Notes: generated by a model from the sequence alone, not told the origin. A stretch of DNA of 64,000 bases from Liolophura sinensis (GCF_032854445.1 NC_088302.1:24503788-24567787); one strand, 5' to 3'. Shown: positions 1 to 13,060, counted from the first letter of the stretch. Numbers and translations are program-made.

Positions 1-3000
1 TATCTTGATGAAGAGTTGGCATTCCAATATTAAATTGAACCGATCATGAACTTAAAACCACATTGGACAAGCATCAAGCTTTACTCTTTTCTAACCCAGC
101 TGTTACTCGTTAGTCTACAGCCTTCAGAAGAATGTTGCCTGAGCCGACGGCCCATTCATTCCAAGAACAAATTGCCCAAATATCCTGGCCTTCCGTCTTG
201 GGAACGGCATTTTGCGAAATTAAGACTTTCTTTGAATCCTCGGCATTGTTCGTCAGTCCCGCGTGTGTGGACCCTTGGGAAATAGGAATGTTGTTTAAAT
301 GCTCGTCGCAGTTTGAAAGAGCAGAGCACCTTTGTATTCTTAAATCTTTTCTTTCAAAAAATAACTTTTGTTGATTCCAGAGACAAGGGACGAGAGGGTG
401 GATGGCGGTTGTCAGAGGATTACAGACAGTCGGGAACAACACAGGTTACATTATCTCTGGGCAACCATTAATCCATGAAGTTTAACTAACGTAGTCACAC
501 AAGATGCACCGAAACAAAAGCAAGACCAGTACCAAGTAAAAGATGAAGATGTATGTTTATCGATCGCCATGGTGGTTAAAAGGTTTGACAACCTAGAAGG
601 CCACGGAATCTGGACTTCCTTTACAGCTTTTGCTGTAACTTACGAATGATATTATCCAGTCACCATCGATTGCTCGCCACGACTGGACAGACCGGGCGGG
701 AAAGTGGCTCTGTGCTTAACACGCCGGATTACACTCTGGCATCGAATGAATCATGCCGTAAACGGGAATGGTGTCCGCGTAATACACGACTGTAGAGCGG
801 GAAGCAGACATTCTCCATAATTCTTTCGTCACATTCCTTTCCATCTTCCTCCACAATCCTTTGACTGCTGAATCTAGTTAAACCAAATTGGTGTGGTCAC
901 TCAAGGTAGCCCACGGATAAAGCACTGCTTAGACTGATGAGGCTCAATACGTTGTCGTTGTCTGAACACGTTAATCACGAGCCAGTGACGTTAATAAAAA
1001 AGAGGCTATCAGAAAGCCATATCGCATAATCCGTTAAAGTTTTAATCCACCAGGCACTACTCTAATAAAAAAAGGGGTTAATGTGATTAACACGGGGTCA
1101 GTGCTAGCTCTGTTATCGGATGACCATGTTCCCAGCTTAGCTCCCACATTTATCCGGGATATTAAGAGAGACCTTTCATGTCCATCGTCGGTAACAAAAT
1201 CATTTATTTTATGGACGTCAGCTAAGCTACGGTTTCAGATAGCATTCATTATTAAAGTACATAACTATTTACCAAAATTATCAGATTACTGTAGAGATTC
1301 CCACCATTCAATCACCTTAGAACTTGCAGAACGTACTGAATTCAATCAGTAGCTGAACCTATTGGCATAACCCTAAGAGTCTGAAAGCCGACAATGGCAG
1401 TGTATAGGTTTAATTTGTCTGAAGTTTAACCTTTTCCACGAGATGCCTGTTCCATGATTTCAATGATTTTTCTAGGTTGAGGATAAAACGTATAGTTTGG
1501 GATAAGGGCTTTATTAGAACTGGAGATTACTCAAGTAGGCGTACATAGCGGTTGTGACGTAATAACTAAATTTAGTTTGATGATTATAGAATTTCCACCA
1601 AATACTAAATTGTGCAACTAATGTAACCCCCCTCTACTTTCAATCCAACCACATTCAAAAATACACTACTCAAAATGCTAAAAGCGTGCCTTATTATAGC
1701 GTATAAACAGACAGGAACTCAAAACGTTGATATCTTTTGTATGTTGCCTTAAAATCTCACTGGTGATGAGTGATGAGCAATTGTCCAGGGATTTCAGAAG
1801 GTTTACAAGGAAAACTCGAGCCTCCACTACAACGGCTTAAAGAAAACCCCTTCATCCGAGCCTGATAGGATAGTTAATTAAATTTACATTAAACAGAACT
1901 GCTGACTGCAGATTATTCCTCTCGGTGTTGTTGTTGTTTCCAAACCACCCGTCACAGACCAGGGTCCGCATGCGCAAAGATGTTACAGTCGATTGTAAGC
2001 CCTACAACTGAATTTACAATAATTTGTAAATAGAATTTACGCCGCTTTCACAAAGGAATTGTAAGGCGCTTGTGAATTTATGATGTTAAAATAGCGATCG
2101 TCAGCCAAATTTGACTCGTATCTAAAGGTGGCCTGTGTAAATGGTCAATGTACCTCTCAATAACTGTTCTTGTCTTCATTTTCAAAAGAGTTCTACATCA
2201 TAATGATTCAGCAGGTAACATCTTTCTGACACAATTAATATAGGCATAATTGTTTGCAAACATCTTCACAAACCGAGTCGAATACTACCAACAAACAGTA
2301 CACCTAAGGCAAGTATTTGTACTTAATGCTATTTTGGGGGCGATTATTGTAATTTCCTCTCAACAGCCCTCTCGTTCAAGGGAATGTCGATTGTCAGCTA
2401 AGACTATGATCGTGATCCTTGTGACTTACAACGAAACTTAGGACGAGGATCCCTTAGTTCAGGCGTTCTGAAATGAAACATTCCATCTCTGTTTTTGATC
2501 GTATTAGAAAGGTGAAAAAAATGAAACCACCTGATGAATTATGCATGGTTATACCGCGACAGAGTGAGATGCGAACATAGGCCTACCTGAATGAATAACA
2601 TCATCCAAAATGTAATAACTGAGTCTCTCCAGGTTTCCCGATATTCGCATTAGCCTGGATCTTATCCTGAGATCTTTCTTTTGAGAAGCATTATAATTTA
2701 ATAATGCGAACAAAAAGAAGTTCTTTTCGAGAGCTGTTGCCCGGTAGCAGATGGTCGTTGTATTCCGATCGGACAGATCTACTATAGAGCTAGTAATCAC
2801 GGACAGATCCTCCAATTCCTGCCTTTGTATCTATTCATCATCTTCAATTATCTTCAACACGCGTACCTTATCAAACCTCTTCTCCCACTCCTCCACCGCC
2901 CTCAACTCCGTCCAATATCATCCATACTCCTTTCCAAATTTGCCGTCGCACAGTCTACTGGACAAATTCGGCAGCTAAGCCCTGATAGACGGTACTCGTC

Positions 3001-4290
3001 AGAAGGATGTCTGTCCTACCGCCAAACAGCCGAGAATAATTAATCCGCTGTTTCGCAAATATGATCCAAACCGACACGTGGGAGATTTAGTGTGATAAAT
3101 AAATCAAAAAGTGACACGTAATCAAGCCATAGGTTTAGGAATGGATTTTAATCAGACACGCATGCGCCACTTGTCAACAAAATATAAGCAAAAAATTATG
3201 AGTCAATAAGACATTTATAAAAAAAAAACACAACCGAGAGACGATAAAAAATGTATTATTGCCAACTTGATTGTCGTCAAATTAATTCTAGGAATGACAA
3301 ATTGTATCTAAAAGTTTTGGAATCATCCAAGGCTTAGCGCGATATGATGAAAGCATACATTGTCTGGGGACAGCAATAGCCAGGTCCGACTTCATACAGA
3401 ATCTGTGGAGGAACTTTGACATTTGGCCTGGGATTTCCGGAAAATCTGGAAAGATTTGCTCGTTTCCATGGTAGCTTGAAAAAAGGCTTTGATCTCTCTT
3501 ACAGGAGTAAATGTGAAACAAAAGTGGTTACATCTGTTAAATTCACAACATAAATATTAAGGAGACCGTGATACCGTTCGCTTGTGCAGGTTGTAGCCTT
3601 GATGTTTCAACAAAAGTATTTGTTATTAGAACAAAGACCCCCATTACAACTTCCGTTTTTCGGGAGGGACACATTTCCAAGATGGGGGTACCAAAAGTTA
3701 AATTCCTCCTACTCCAAAGTTTTGGCATGTATCAAGCCCTAACTTTGTGTGTGAGGTTGAGAGGTGGTAGGAATTATGTGGTGCAAAAATTATTCATTTT
3801 GAAAAAGTTTTAGGGCACGAATTACGAATGTAATTCTGTGTATTTTAGGATGTAAAATCTTTTTTTGCTGCCAGCCTGCCGTTTTCGGTGTACAGGTGCA
3901 TGCTTGGTATCAAAATGATGGAAAATGTCTAAGCTTTGGGCAGGTATGAGTTTTAATGATGAAAGTTTGAAATTCTGGGCGAGAGGACACAAGGGAATAG
4001 GTGGTGATGAGGCTGCGAGCGACGTCCCCTTGGCGTTGTTAGGCACCCTTTCCAGATGCCGGCATAGAAAGGTCCAGATTTTGACAGTCAACGTATGTCA
4101 AGATTTTAATGGCTTCTTTCTCACAGGCTGGGGCAGGTATGCTCCAAAGCTTATTGACCACGGAATGTTTGGGGCTGAGCTACAGCGCTAAACGTTAACA
4201 TTGTCGCTTATGGAAAATTAATGGAGGTCTGTGGCCATTACACTCTTGCTCTTATACCACTGCCAGATGGTGGCTTCCCCTGTAGTCGTC
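1..4290. other. Intergenic, no gene recognised
   Basis: About 4.3 kb of AT-rich DNA. Short ORFs occur on both strands (for example 110-442 on - and 3925-4191 on +). None has a recognisable domain, most overlap ORFs on the other strand, and none has convincing splice-site context. I see no tandem array and no clear SINE here. Confidence 0.6.
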
Positions 4291-4292
4291 CA

Positions 4293-4510
4293 AGGCTTCA
4301 GTGATTTAATGGTCAGAGCGTCCGCCTAGAAGACCGGAGACTCGGGACCAGACCGAAGGTTGGGTCATATCAAAGACTTTAAAAATGACACTTATTGCTG
4401 CCTTCCTTGGCGCCCAGCACTGAGTGGTTAGAGAAAGGCAACAGGACTGTTACGTATCATGTGACCGGGTCGGGTGATGTCTGGTGTCTTCGGATTGAGC
4501 CTGGAGTGTG
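4293..4510 (+). repeat. tRNA-derived SINE, family 2 (ACTC-tail type), 3' truncated
   Basis: The head GATTTAATGGTCAGAGCG resembles a tRNA A-box region and is followed by a degenerate B-box-like stretch. The body (GAGTGGTTAGAG, ACAGGACTG, GTGATGTCTGGTGTCTTC) matches copies at 9111-9280 and, inverted, at 30998-31343. The family tail is missing, and the copy abuts a MITE at about 4529. Confidence 0.65.
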
Positions 4511-4528
4511 ATGCTTGCTAGGGATAGA

Positions 4529-4784
4529 CCCCAAAAATTCATCTGTTAATTTTAACAGGAAGTCTTTTGTTTGAGTGATGCTAGAATGTATTGTGATATT
4601 ATAGCACCATACTCTGTTATACTCAACATAATACCCTTTTAGTGGGATAGAATCTTTATATAAAATTAATATATAGGTGTGTAAGTTATATTTAACAAAA
4701 TAATGGGCTGGGATGAATATATTCTAGCATCACTCAGACAACAGACTTCTGTTAAATTTAGTAGATTACTATTTTTAGAGCATA
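4529..4784. mobile_element. MITE (non-autonomous DNA transposon), copy 1
   Basis: The element has long terminal inverted repeats. GAGTGATGCTAGAATGTATT at the left is mirrored by AATATATTCTAGCATCACTC at the right. A subterminal palindrome, CTGTTAATTTTAACAG, lies at 4543-4558. The outermost TIR is more worn here than in the copies at 6398, 41526 and 43371, so the ends are approximate. There is no coding capacity. Confidence 0.75.
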
Positions 4785-6397
4785 GTAGGGCCATATATCA
4801 ACAATTGCAGATGACCTGGCCGGAATGTTGGCAGTGTGCAAGATGGTACAGCGTGTGGGGCCCTTTCTGACCGGCCAAGGTCGGAGCTGGCGTCTGTAAA
4901 CCGTGAAGTCAATGTGGGTATTACGATAATCATCAGTCCCAGTCCGCTTGAATCAGCAATCCATGTAGCGTACTCGAAGGGGACATCGGAATATATACGA
5001 GGTTTGAGATGATTCGGTCAGCAGACTCATTGGAAGGGGCGCGTGATTATGATAAAGTGGTCGCTTAGTACGCCGGCTGAAATCAAGCCTCCAGAATGAA
5101 GAATGGTGATGCTGCGAAGAACAAGATCGCTAACGACTTTTGGTTCGACACGGGTAGAGGAAGTAATGGAATCAGTACACGATAGGATAAACGATGATAG
5201 GATAGGAATTAAGATTGCAATCTGGCCGGAGCAAATTCGATAAGATTTACCACACATTCGCCGAGTTAGGCTCGAAAAGAAGAGATGAATGGACCAGACA
5301 TTAGAGGGAAGTTTAAGACCCAGGAACCCAGGTAAATCAAAACGAACATTATTAATGGCGACAGCCCATTTATTAAGTTGTCAGCTTGACTGAATAAGGT
5401 CTGTAATTTATGATTTAGTTAAATCCCGAAGTTCTTAGGCACAGGAATCAAGTAAAATAGAATTGAGTCTCACTCCTGATGCTGACATGATAAAGATAGC
5501 GTCGGTGGTGTACACCGAAGGTCCGTGAGTTCAAAACCTGGTCTGGTCATACCTCAATATTGAAGTCAGAAATCTGATTTTCCTACTTGGAGGTTAGCAT
5601 AAGAAGATACCCAAGGCTAAAATCTGGTCGACCTGACTTAAGATATTCAAGTGTGTCAGAATGGTAAATATATCGATATTGAATCTAGGCGTCAAAACAG
5701 TTGCGCTCCAGTCGTCAACCATAATGGCCATTCAGGGTCAATAATCGCAAATCAAGATTTCAAAACAACGACCCAAAGCACCGAAGAACTTTACGAAATT
5801 GTCCTTGGTTCAACACAAGGAAAATATTCTGGTTATTGTGCAAGGATTTGCTTATACTATGTCAATATTTACATGTGCGTATTAACTTTACTAATCTTTG
5901 TTTCACGACTAATGATATCAGTTCCAAAACGAAAAAGCTATGTACTAATCAACCAATTAATCAGAAATCTTACAATCTACATAATGCATAGATCAATAAT
6001 ATAGAAAATAATTTGCGTGAATGCAGATATTGGTCAATCATTCAATGGGTCAACTCACGGGCCAGTTATAGACTAGGATACGTTGCGTAATATTTATAAA
6101 TAATTATAATTATTTATGAAAATTATTAAGGCATAATCATCTATATACATCATGTTAGGCAATTCTGGAAGGATAACTGCTACCAAAAACTACTGACTTC
6201 AATATGCTGAATTAGAAACTAAATCAACAGTGACATATATGTTGAACGCATTCATGCACTGAAATCTTCCCGAAGATGACCTCATTTCTTTTGGGCGTTA
6301 ATATCTCAGAACTAGAATCACGCTGCAACACTTAAGGCTCTATGCTGCACATAATACAGGATTTTATATCCTTGAATACCAAAAACCGCATTAAGTA
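4785..6397. other. Intergenic, no gene recognised
   Basis: No recognisable gene. An ORF of 117 codons at 5651-6004 (+) is AT-rich, has no known motif and is probably chance. Around 5500-5550 a stretch (GTCGGTGG...GTGAGTTCAAAACC) resembles a worn tRNA-type SINE head. Confidence 0.5.
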
Positions 6398-6794
6398 CAC
6401 TCAAAAGTTAACCTGCCAATTTTAACAGTCGTCTGAGTGATGCTAGAATGTATTCTGCATCAATGCGGTCGGTGTGAGTTCAAGTCCAGCTCATGCTGGC
6501 TTCCTCTCCAGCCGTACGTGGGAAAGTCTTACAGCAACCTGCGGGTGGTCGTGGGTTTCCCTTGGGTCCTGCCTGGTTTCCTCCCACCATAACGCTGGTC
6601 GTCGTCGTTTAAGTGAAATATTCTTGAGTACAGCGTAAATCACCAATCAAATAAATATTCTGTTAAATATAACACACACGCTGTATTAATCATGCAGAAT
6701 GTGACAGAATATTATGTTTTAATAACAGGCTGCATCCTAACATCACTCAGACAAAAGACGTTTTGTTAAAGCTGACGGATTAATTTTTTGAGTG
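6398..6794. mobile_element. MITE copy 2, interrupted by a SINE
   Basis: The outer ends are CACTCAAAAGTTAA and TTAATTTTTTGAGTG. They are flanked by TA on both sides (6396-6397 and 6795-6796), consistent with a TA target-site duplication as made by Tc1/mariner-type transposases. The internal motifs TGAGTGATGCTAGAATGTATT and CATCACTCAGACAAAAGAC match the other three copies. A SINE at 6458-6655 splits the element. Confidence 0.8.
6458..6655 (+). repeat. tRNA-derived SINE, family 1, 5'-truncated, nested in a MITE
   Basis: It starts inside the family head (CATCAATGCGGTCGGTGTGAG) and runs to the usual tail (TAAGTGAAATATTCTTGAG...CACCAATCAAATAAA). The direct repeat TATTCTG flanks it at 6451-6457 and 6656-6662, a short target-site duplication in MITE sequence. 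Confidence 0.85.
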
Positions 6795-8290
6795 TACAAA
6801 TACCAAATATTGAGCAGACGCCTGCCTGAAATTAAACGCCAGCAAATGAAATAAAACATAGTACGTCACAAAATCTCCACCAATATTCTGTCAAGAGACA
6901 TCCCAATTATTAAATATTTTTGTTCAATCATTAAAGAGAAAAAGAAGGATACAAAAGATTGCTGAACGAGCAATTCATTTTAGATGACACGATGGTCTGT
7001 AGTGCGTTTTTCTTGTTTAAAGATCGAGCACAGAACACGTCGCCTATTGATGCTTGCATGTGTTTTATGTGATGTTTTGCCTGCCAGTGTAGTTTGGTTA
7101 TACCAATGTTCAGATATTTCTATTTTAAAATAGAAAAAAAAAATAATTAAAAAGCCTAAAATACTTTATTGTTGTCGCCAACAGCACAAGTACTGCGGCC
7201 GTTAACAGTAGTTTTAGCAGAGCGTGAACTTTGGGCTCTATTGATCCTAAAACTAAGACGAAAGACTTATGTATGACAGATATTCAGTAGTGTTTAATAC
7301 ATCGGTATCAATGAGAGCACGCGCATTAAGAACACCAGCTCATGCAAGCTAAGATGTACAAAATAACCTCTGGCAGGTATGAAGATATTTTGATACCCGA
7401 ACATGTTTCACTCCCGAACACTTATCATGTGAATTTCTGGTTGATGTGCAAAATGCCTAGCCAGAGACATGGTGTGAATCAGAATTACAATTAGGCTTGG
7501 TTTCATTTCATTCCCGGAGTTGGATTCTGTTTTTGGAAGATTGTTGGAAGAAAAAGGTACCAAGCAGGATCCTAGTTTTTAAGAATCTTCGGATTTTAAT
7601 GAATGGGGATCTATTTAGCAGTGAACTTTAATAATTAAAGTGCGGCTGTGATGTGGCTAGCTTCCGGCGAACACCGAGCTGTTTTGGGGGAGTGTATCGA
7701 TGCGCTTTATCCGGCCACGAGCTCGAGTGTGTGATACACCCAAGTTGTTGGCAGGGAAGAATCCAGAAATGGGCCAAAAGCCTGCACAGCGCCAAAAATC
7801 GATAAATGCTCCAACTGTGTCTATTCTATTAGTGGTGTTTTTTCGTCGTTTTAGTTCTAGTGGATGTCTATTTGTCATTCCGTTCTGAAGGAAAAAATAG
7901 CACGTCCCAATAAGACATCTCCACGTGAAGAAATGCCAACACAAACATTGGGAGTTATTTGGCTTATTGCTTGTCAAGAGCAGAGCATACACCTCGTAAA
8001 AGTTCGGAATAATAGCTGCAGGTTAAAGGTCAGATCTTCCGAGATGCCCGATGGAAAGTTGGTAATGTTCAAGTGTTGAGAAAACGTTTCATTGTGATGA
8101 CAGTCATATTCAGCTAGCAAATCATAGGCTACATTAGCAAAACGTTTCTATGCAGCCTATTAAAGCGTATTTGTTTACTTCAGGACACTTTAATCAAAGT
8201 CCTTCGTGCGAGGTTTGTCCCACGATCAACCAACACACCTATAACCAGCCAATAAAAGGAACAACCAAGCCATTAATAATCCAATAACCA
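6795..8290. other. Intergenic, no gene recognised
   Basis: No supported gene. The longest ORF (7657-7992, - strand, 111 codons) overlaps + strand ORFs at 7700-7888 and 7864-8079 and shows no motif that I recognise. Confidence 0.5.
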
Positions 8291-8976
8291 ATCAGTCACT
8301 GAACTAATCTGTCAATCAGTCACTGAACTAATCTGCCAATCTGTCAATGAGTCACTGAACTAATTTGTCAGTCAGTCACTGAACTAATCTGTCAATCAGT
8401 CACTGAACTAATTTGTCAGTCAGTCACTGAACTAATTTGTCAGTCAGTCACTGAACTAATCTGTCAATCAGTCACTGAACTAATCTGTCAGTCAGTCACT
8501 GAACTAATCTGTCAATCAGTCACTGAACTAATTTGTCAGTCAGTCACTGAACTAATCTGTCAATCAGTCACTGAACTAATCTGTCAATCAGTCACTGAAC
8601 TAATTTGTCAGTCAGTCACTGAAATAATCTGTCAGTCAGTCACTGAACTAATCTGTCAATCAGTCACTGAACTAATTTGTCAATCAGTCACTGAACTAAT
8701 TTGTCAGTCAGTCACTGAACTAACCTGTCAGTCAGTCACTGAACTAATCTGTCAGTCAGTCACTGAACTAATCTGTCAATCAGTCACTGAACTAATCTGT
8801 CAGTCAGTCACTGAACTAATCTGTCAATCACTCACTGAACTAATTTGTCAGTCAGTCACTGAACTAATCTGTCAATCAGTCACTGAACTAATCTGTCAGT
8901 CAGTCACTGAACTAATCTGTAAATCAGTCACTGAACTAATCTGTCAATCAGTCACTGAACTAATCTGCCAATTGAT
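8291..8976. repeat. 24-bp minisatellite, about 28 copies
   Basis: Head-to-tail repeats of CACTGAACTAATCTGTCAAT plus CAGT. Units vary mainly at two sites (C/T before TGTCA, A/G after it). Every spacing I checked is 24 bp except one 32-bp unit near the left end. One + strand frame is free of stops from 8351 to the TGA at 8974-8976, because the repeat encodes eight codons (T-E-L-I-C-Q-S-V). There is no ATG in that frame. Confidence 0.95.
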
Positions 8977-9110
8977 TAAATGATGAACAAAAAAAAGAAA
9001 GAACAATTCTCTGAAAACTGCATAAAAGTGTATAGGAAAATTGGAGGTCTAAACCAACATTAGCAAATTTGCAATAATTCCGATCGCCTACGAAAGACTG
9101 ATGGTCTTGC

Positions 9111-9280
9111 ACTCAGGTGACCTAATGGTTAGAGCGTCCGCCTCCAAGTCGGGAGATCTGAGAGGTTAGAGCAAGGAAAACAGGACTGGCTGGCCCGGTG
9201 TCAGTATAACGTGACTAGGTGCAATGTCATGTCAGGTGTGATACTTCAGTGGCGGTAGCACTTTGCCTTTACCGACCTAC
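9111..9280 (+). repeat. tRNA-derived SINE, family 2, partial
   Basis: The A-box-like head GACCTAATGGTTAGAGCGTCC is followed by body segments (GAGGTTAGAGCAAG, ACAGGACTGGCTGGCC, CAGTGGCGGTAGCACTTTG) shared with the copies at 4293 (+) and 30998 (-). The 3' tail is not preserved. Confidence 0.65.
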
Positions 9281-9981
9281 CAACCGTTCGAATCAGAAAA
9301 AAACACTGAGCAACACAAAAAACACCAAAAAGAAGAAAAAAAAAACATTCATTCATTGTATGGGACAAAATGAAAGGGAAAACCAGTTGACCAAGAGGGC
9401 TATGGTCAAGACATAAGAATGCGCCCAGGGGCATTTGTAGGATCATCCTCCCACTACAGGAGAATCATGAAAATTTAAATTTTCCATTAATTATGATTTA
9501 TTTTTATAAATTTCCTTAATTCCTGACTGATGCCGAGTATCCATCATTAATTACACATTTACAGCTTTAATCACGCGTGGAAATAAACTCATCCAGACCA
9601 TAATTCTAATCCATAATAATTGCTACCTCAATGTAACGTCATGCCCAAGACACCAGCCATGGTGCTCAAACAGTTAAATGTGGCACATAACACCCTAACG
9701 ATCAGTACCTGGTCTATTGTTTTATGCTGCATGAGCGCCAATTTAGGTACATACAATAGTGTTGACCAATTTTAAGCCGTAAACATGACCCCCCCCCCCC
9801 TCCCCGCCACCCCCTCAAGACTGAGCCCGTTTCTTCCCAGAAACGCCTCTATATCGTTGTACAAAGGCATACACAAATGCATACAGAAAGTGGATGACAT
9901 GTTTGATTCTAAACAGTTATCTATATAACTATGTCAGGAAATGTGGAAATAACACACAGTCCATGCAGTCCAGACATACAG

Positions 9982-9982
<1 letters not shown>

Positions 9983-10050
<68 letters not shown>
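9983..10050. repeat. (TA)n microsatellite
   Basis: An uninterrupted TA dinucleotide run of about 68 bp. ORFs reported through it (YIYIYI... peptides) are artefacts of the repeat. Confidence 0.98.
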
Positions 10051-10051
<1 letters not shown>

Positions 10052-12142
10052 CTTTATATAGTTATATATGTAAGGGTGCTTGATTAATGCATATTTAATT
10101 CCGCAAAGCCCAGCCAAATTCTGCTGGCAGGTGTCGTATTTACCCGCTTTCTGCCACAGCTACAAACGTTTGCTTCGAATATAAATATATACCCTAAGCA
10201 TGTATATGTTGGACCTTGATTTCCGGTTTGACATCATTTGTTCGCGGACGTGTATAGAGGTGGTTAAATGGAATTTCATTCTCAAATATATGGCAAGACC
10301 AATTTCCCAAAACAATGTTTAACACTAGGTCGATAAGAACCTTCACTGCTATTGATTTATAGGAAAGTGGTTGTATGTAACACATCTGTAAAGGGACGGC
10401 GTCTGCAGGTAGGCATATTCCGCAAGAAAACTTGCAAAGTGACGCGTCCAGCGGAGTCTAAATATCAGCACGACTCGATCGGCAAACACTCGACTTCCTA
10501 TGACAGAAAGCTACTATATTGGCGTTGTTCCTAGTCGTCTTTAAACGTTTCTCTCTAGCCTTTCTGCTAGGTCAGCTAACTTAGCAAGAGTGTTTCCACT
10601 CAGCGCTCAATGTGGCTGCGCTATCTGTACAGCTCGACGTTCTTGACACCTTGGAAACGTTCATCTCTCACTTAACGCCAGGGAAATATGACAAGTCTCC
10701 GGAGACAGGAACGAGGCCAGACTGTTGAACAAACTCGCCAATACAACAAGATCCATTTTCTAGGCTCTTCAAGTTAAAGAGGAGGCTCCTTATCCGCCAT
10801 CTAGACGCACTCTTGTCTACATGTTGCCTTTGTCAGAACCAACAGCGATCGTGGCGATCGAAACGCAGATGGAGGGAAGTACGTACAAATTATGGGCATT
10901 GAGTTAATGAAAGGCACACGGCATTTGTATCTTATGATGTACGTCTTAACTCAGTAATTCAGTCAACCAAAGTATTAACATTAACTGAACAACTTGTAGC
11001 ATTGTTTTTTAACTATCCAGGATTGGGCGACCTCAATTTTACCTCAATAAACATGTATCGGTGTTGTAAATATGCTTACGACCACACCATCCGGAATTTT
11101 CTTTTATGAGCGACGAAGTTATGAAGCTCGCAGTCATTCACTCAAGTCCAAATGAGAGCTGTCACATTTACTATCATTCACTGGTAAAGATTTTGCTGGG
11201 TTTGGAGATACCGGCTTTCACGCCATTTGACATTCGTCATTTATATTCAAATTTCTGTCCGGAGCACTTTGTGAGCTTGTGTTTGGGCCATTTGCTATTT
11301 TGGCGCTTGTATCGCTCATTGTCTCTTTGTGCCATTAGGTACATTTCATCCCAGTTTATCCTGAAAGTGACATTGTGTATAGTTCTGAGGAAACATACAT
11401 CGACAGCTCGACATCACTGACGCTTCTGTCAACCCGCCCGTTCTGAGAAGTTATACATTCACGGGCAGTTGGGGAATAAACCACTTATCAGACTATCATC
11501 CGACTGGGGTTGAGGGATTCATCTTAACTGTGGATTCTGTATTTACGTGGGCTATATGTGTGTGTAATTATTGGTGTTGTTTTGTATATTATTGTCAGTT
11601 GTATTATTTGTCTATTTTGTTAAAATGTATGTATTGAACTTATTCAAGCGTCTTCGTGTTTCTTTGTTTGATCTTGTGTAAGGCCTATCGCTCATCTGAG
11701 AGTTAAGCAAGCCAGTTGTTTCTCATCTTTACTCTCCGATAGTGGTACCCTTACGTCCCCTGGAAACGCTAAACTGCGCAAGCGGCCATATACCAGAGTC
11801 TTACTGAATTTTTAAGAGCCTTGTTGGGCTGGAAATTCTGCATAAATTGACATTAACATCATTCGAACTGTGAACGATTTAAAAAAATATACATATGTAC
11901 ACGGCGCGAGCATATTTGCATAAGCCTATGTAGAAAGATGTGTGCCTTATGTATATCACATTGACTCAAATAGGCTGACTGAGTAAAAAGACAGGTTCGG
12001 TGGATTGGTCTCTGCAACCGGGCACTCGATCAGCTCTCTCCTTGCATAGTCATACTTCACCTGCTGTAGATATACAGCTGATGGTCAGCAAATGTTACAG
12101 TAGCGCCACTCATGTTATATCTGTATAATTTATAAGCTATCC
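10051..12142. other. Intergenic, no gene recognised
   Basis: About 2.1 kb without a recognisable gene. Base composition from 10400 to 10900 is less AT-rich than its surroundings, but I see no open frame with a known domain. The 104-codon ORF at 11106-11420 (+) has no motif. Confidence 0.5.
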
Positions 12143-12395
12143 CTCCGGTCTCCGTTGCTCAGTTGGTTAGCGCGCTAGCGCAGCGTAATGACCCAGTGAA
12201 TGATCCAATGCGGTCGGTGTGAGTGCAGCCCATGCTGGCTTCCTCTCCCGCCGTAAGTGGGAATGTCTCCAAGAAACCTGCGGATGGTCGTGGCTCTGTC
12301 CGGTTTCCTCCCACCATAACGCTGGCCGCCGTCGTATAAGTGAAATATTCTTGAGTACGGCGTAAAACACCAATCAGACAAATAAATAAATAAAT
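12143..12395 (+). repeat. tRNA-derived SINE, family 1, full length
   Basis: It has a head with A box (TTGCTCAGTTGGTTAGCGCG), a degenerate B box, the conserved central part (CTGGCTTCCTCTCCCGCCG, CCACCATAACGCTGGCC) and the AAATAAATAAATA tail. Flanking near-perfect target-site duplications are ATAAGCTATCC (12132-12142) and ATAGGCTATCC (12396-12406). The family resembles V-SINE-type molluscan SINEs; a specific name would need a database match. Confidence 0.9.
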
Positions 12396-12807
12396 ATAGG
12401 CTATCCAAAGTCACTGAACAGAGCACGGTGACCTGCTCGAATGACGACATCGCCTTCCTGTAACAGCCCGCCGCGCCGCAATGATTGGCTACTGTTGCAG
12501 AGTGCGTCGTCATACATGTTTTAGCATGTTCCATTTCCGTAGCTACGTAGAAGACACGAATATCAACGACAGATGTATAAATAGACCATTACGGAGAATT
12601 TGGTTCTGTTGACGCGACGATATTAGTGACAAATGTATGCATGGGTGAAGCTCCGGTTCACAAAGGGTGCTAATGTACAGTGTGCGCAGTTTTAGCGGTG
12701 ACCATGCACTGTGGTGTACAGTGCAGCATTTTCATCCATGTCGGTAAAACACGGTGCATGTGGCTATATACAGTAGGTCCCTTCCTATACAGGCAATGTA
12801 ACTTATT

Positions 12808-13060
12808 ATGTATTTATTTATTTGATGGGTGTTTTACGTCGTACTAAAGGATATTTTCCACTCATTCATCGGCCGCCAGCATTGTGGTGGAAGGGAAATG
12901 ACCATCCGCAGGTTGATGTCAGACTTTCCCGCGTACATCCTGAGAACAAGCCAGCATGAGCTGGACTCAACTCGCTGTGCCAGCAATATCGAGGTGCTCC
13001 TGAATCGATGTACTACCGAAGTGCTACCTTAACACAATAACCACTTGGCCACGGAGAGCC
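12808..13060 (-). repeat. tRNA-derived SINE, family 1 tail with a variant head, inverted
   Basis: Read on the - strand it begins GGCTCTCCGTGGCCAAGTGG (a tRNA-like A box differing from the usual family 1 head). It contains GAGTTGAGTCCAGCTCATGC and ends with the ACGACGTAAAACACCCATCAAATAAATAAATA-type tail. It lies tail-to-tail with the copy at 12143-12395. Confidence 0.8.

Noticed and set aside
110-442. 110-codon - strand ORF near the window start
   Set aside because: It overlaps two + strand ORFs, has no motif, and is the sort of ORF expected by chance.
7657-7992. 111-codon - strand ORF
   Set aside because: Composition looked briefly protein-like, but there is no domain, no splice context, and two competing + strand ORFs.
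8291-8976. 24-bp array considered as a CRISPR array
   Set aside because: Units abut with no unique spacers, and the genome is clearly eukaryotic. It is a minisatellite.
10194-10534. Opposed short ORFs as a gene pair
   Set aside because: Both are about 60 codons, without motifs or regulatory signals.
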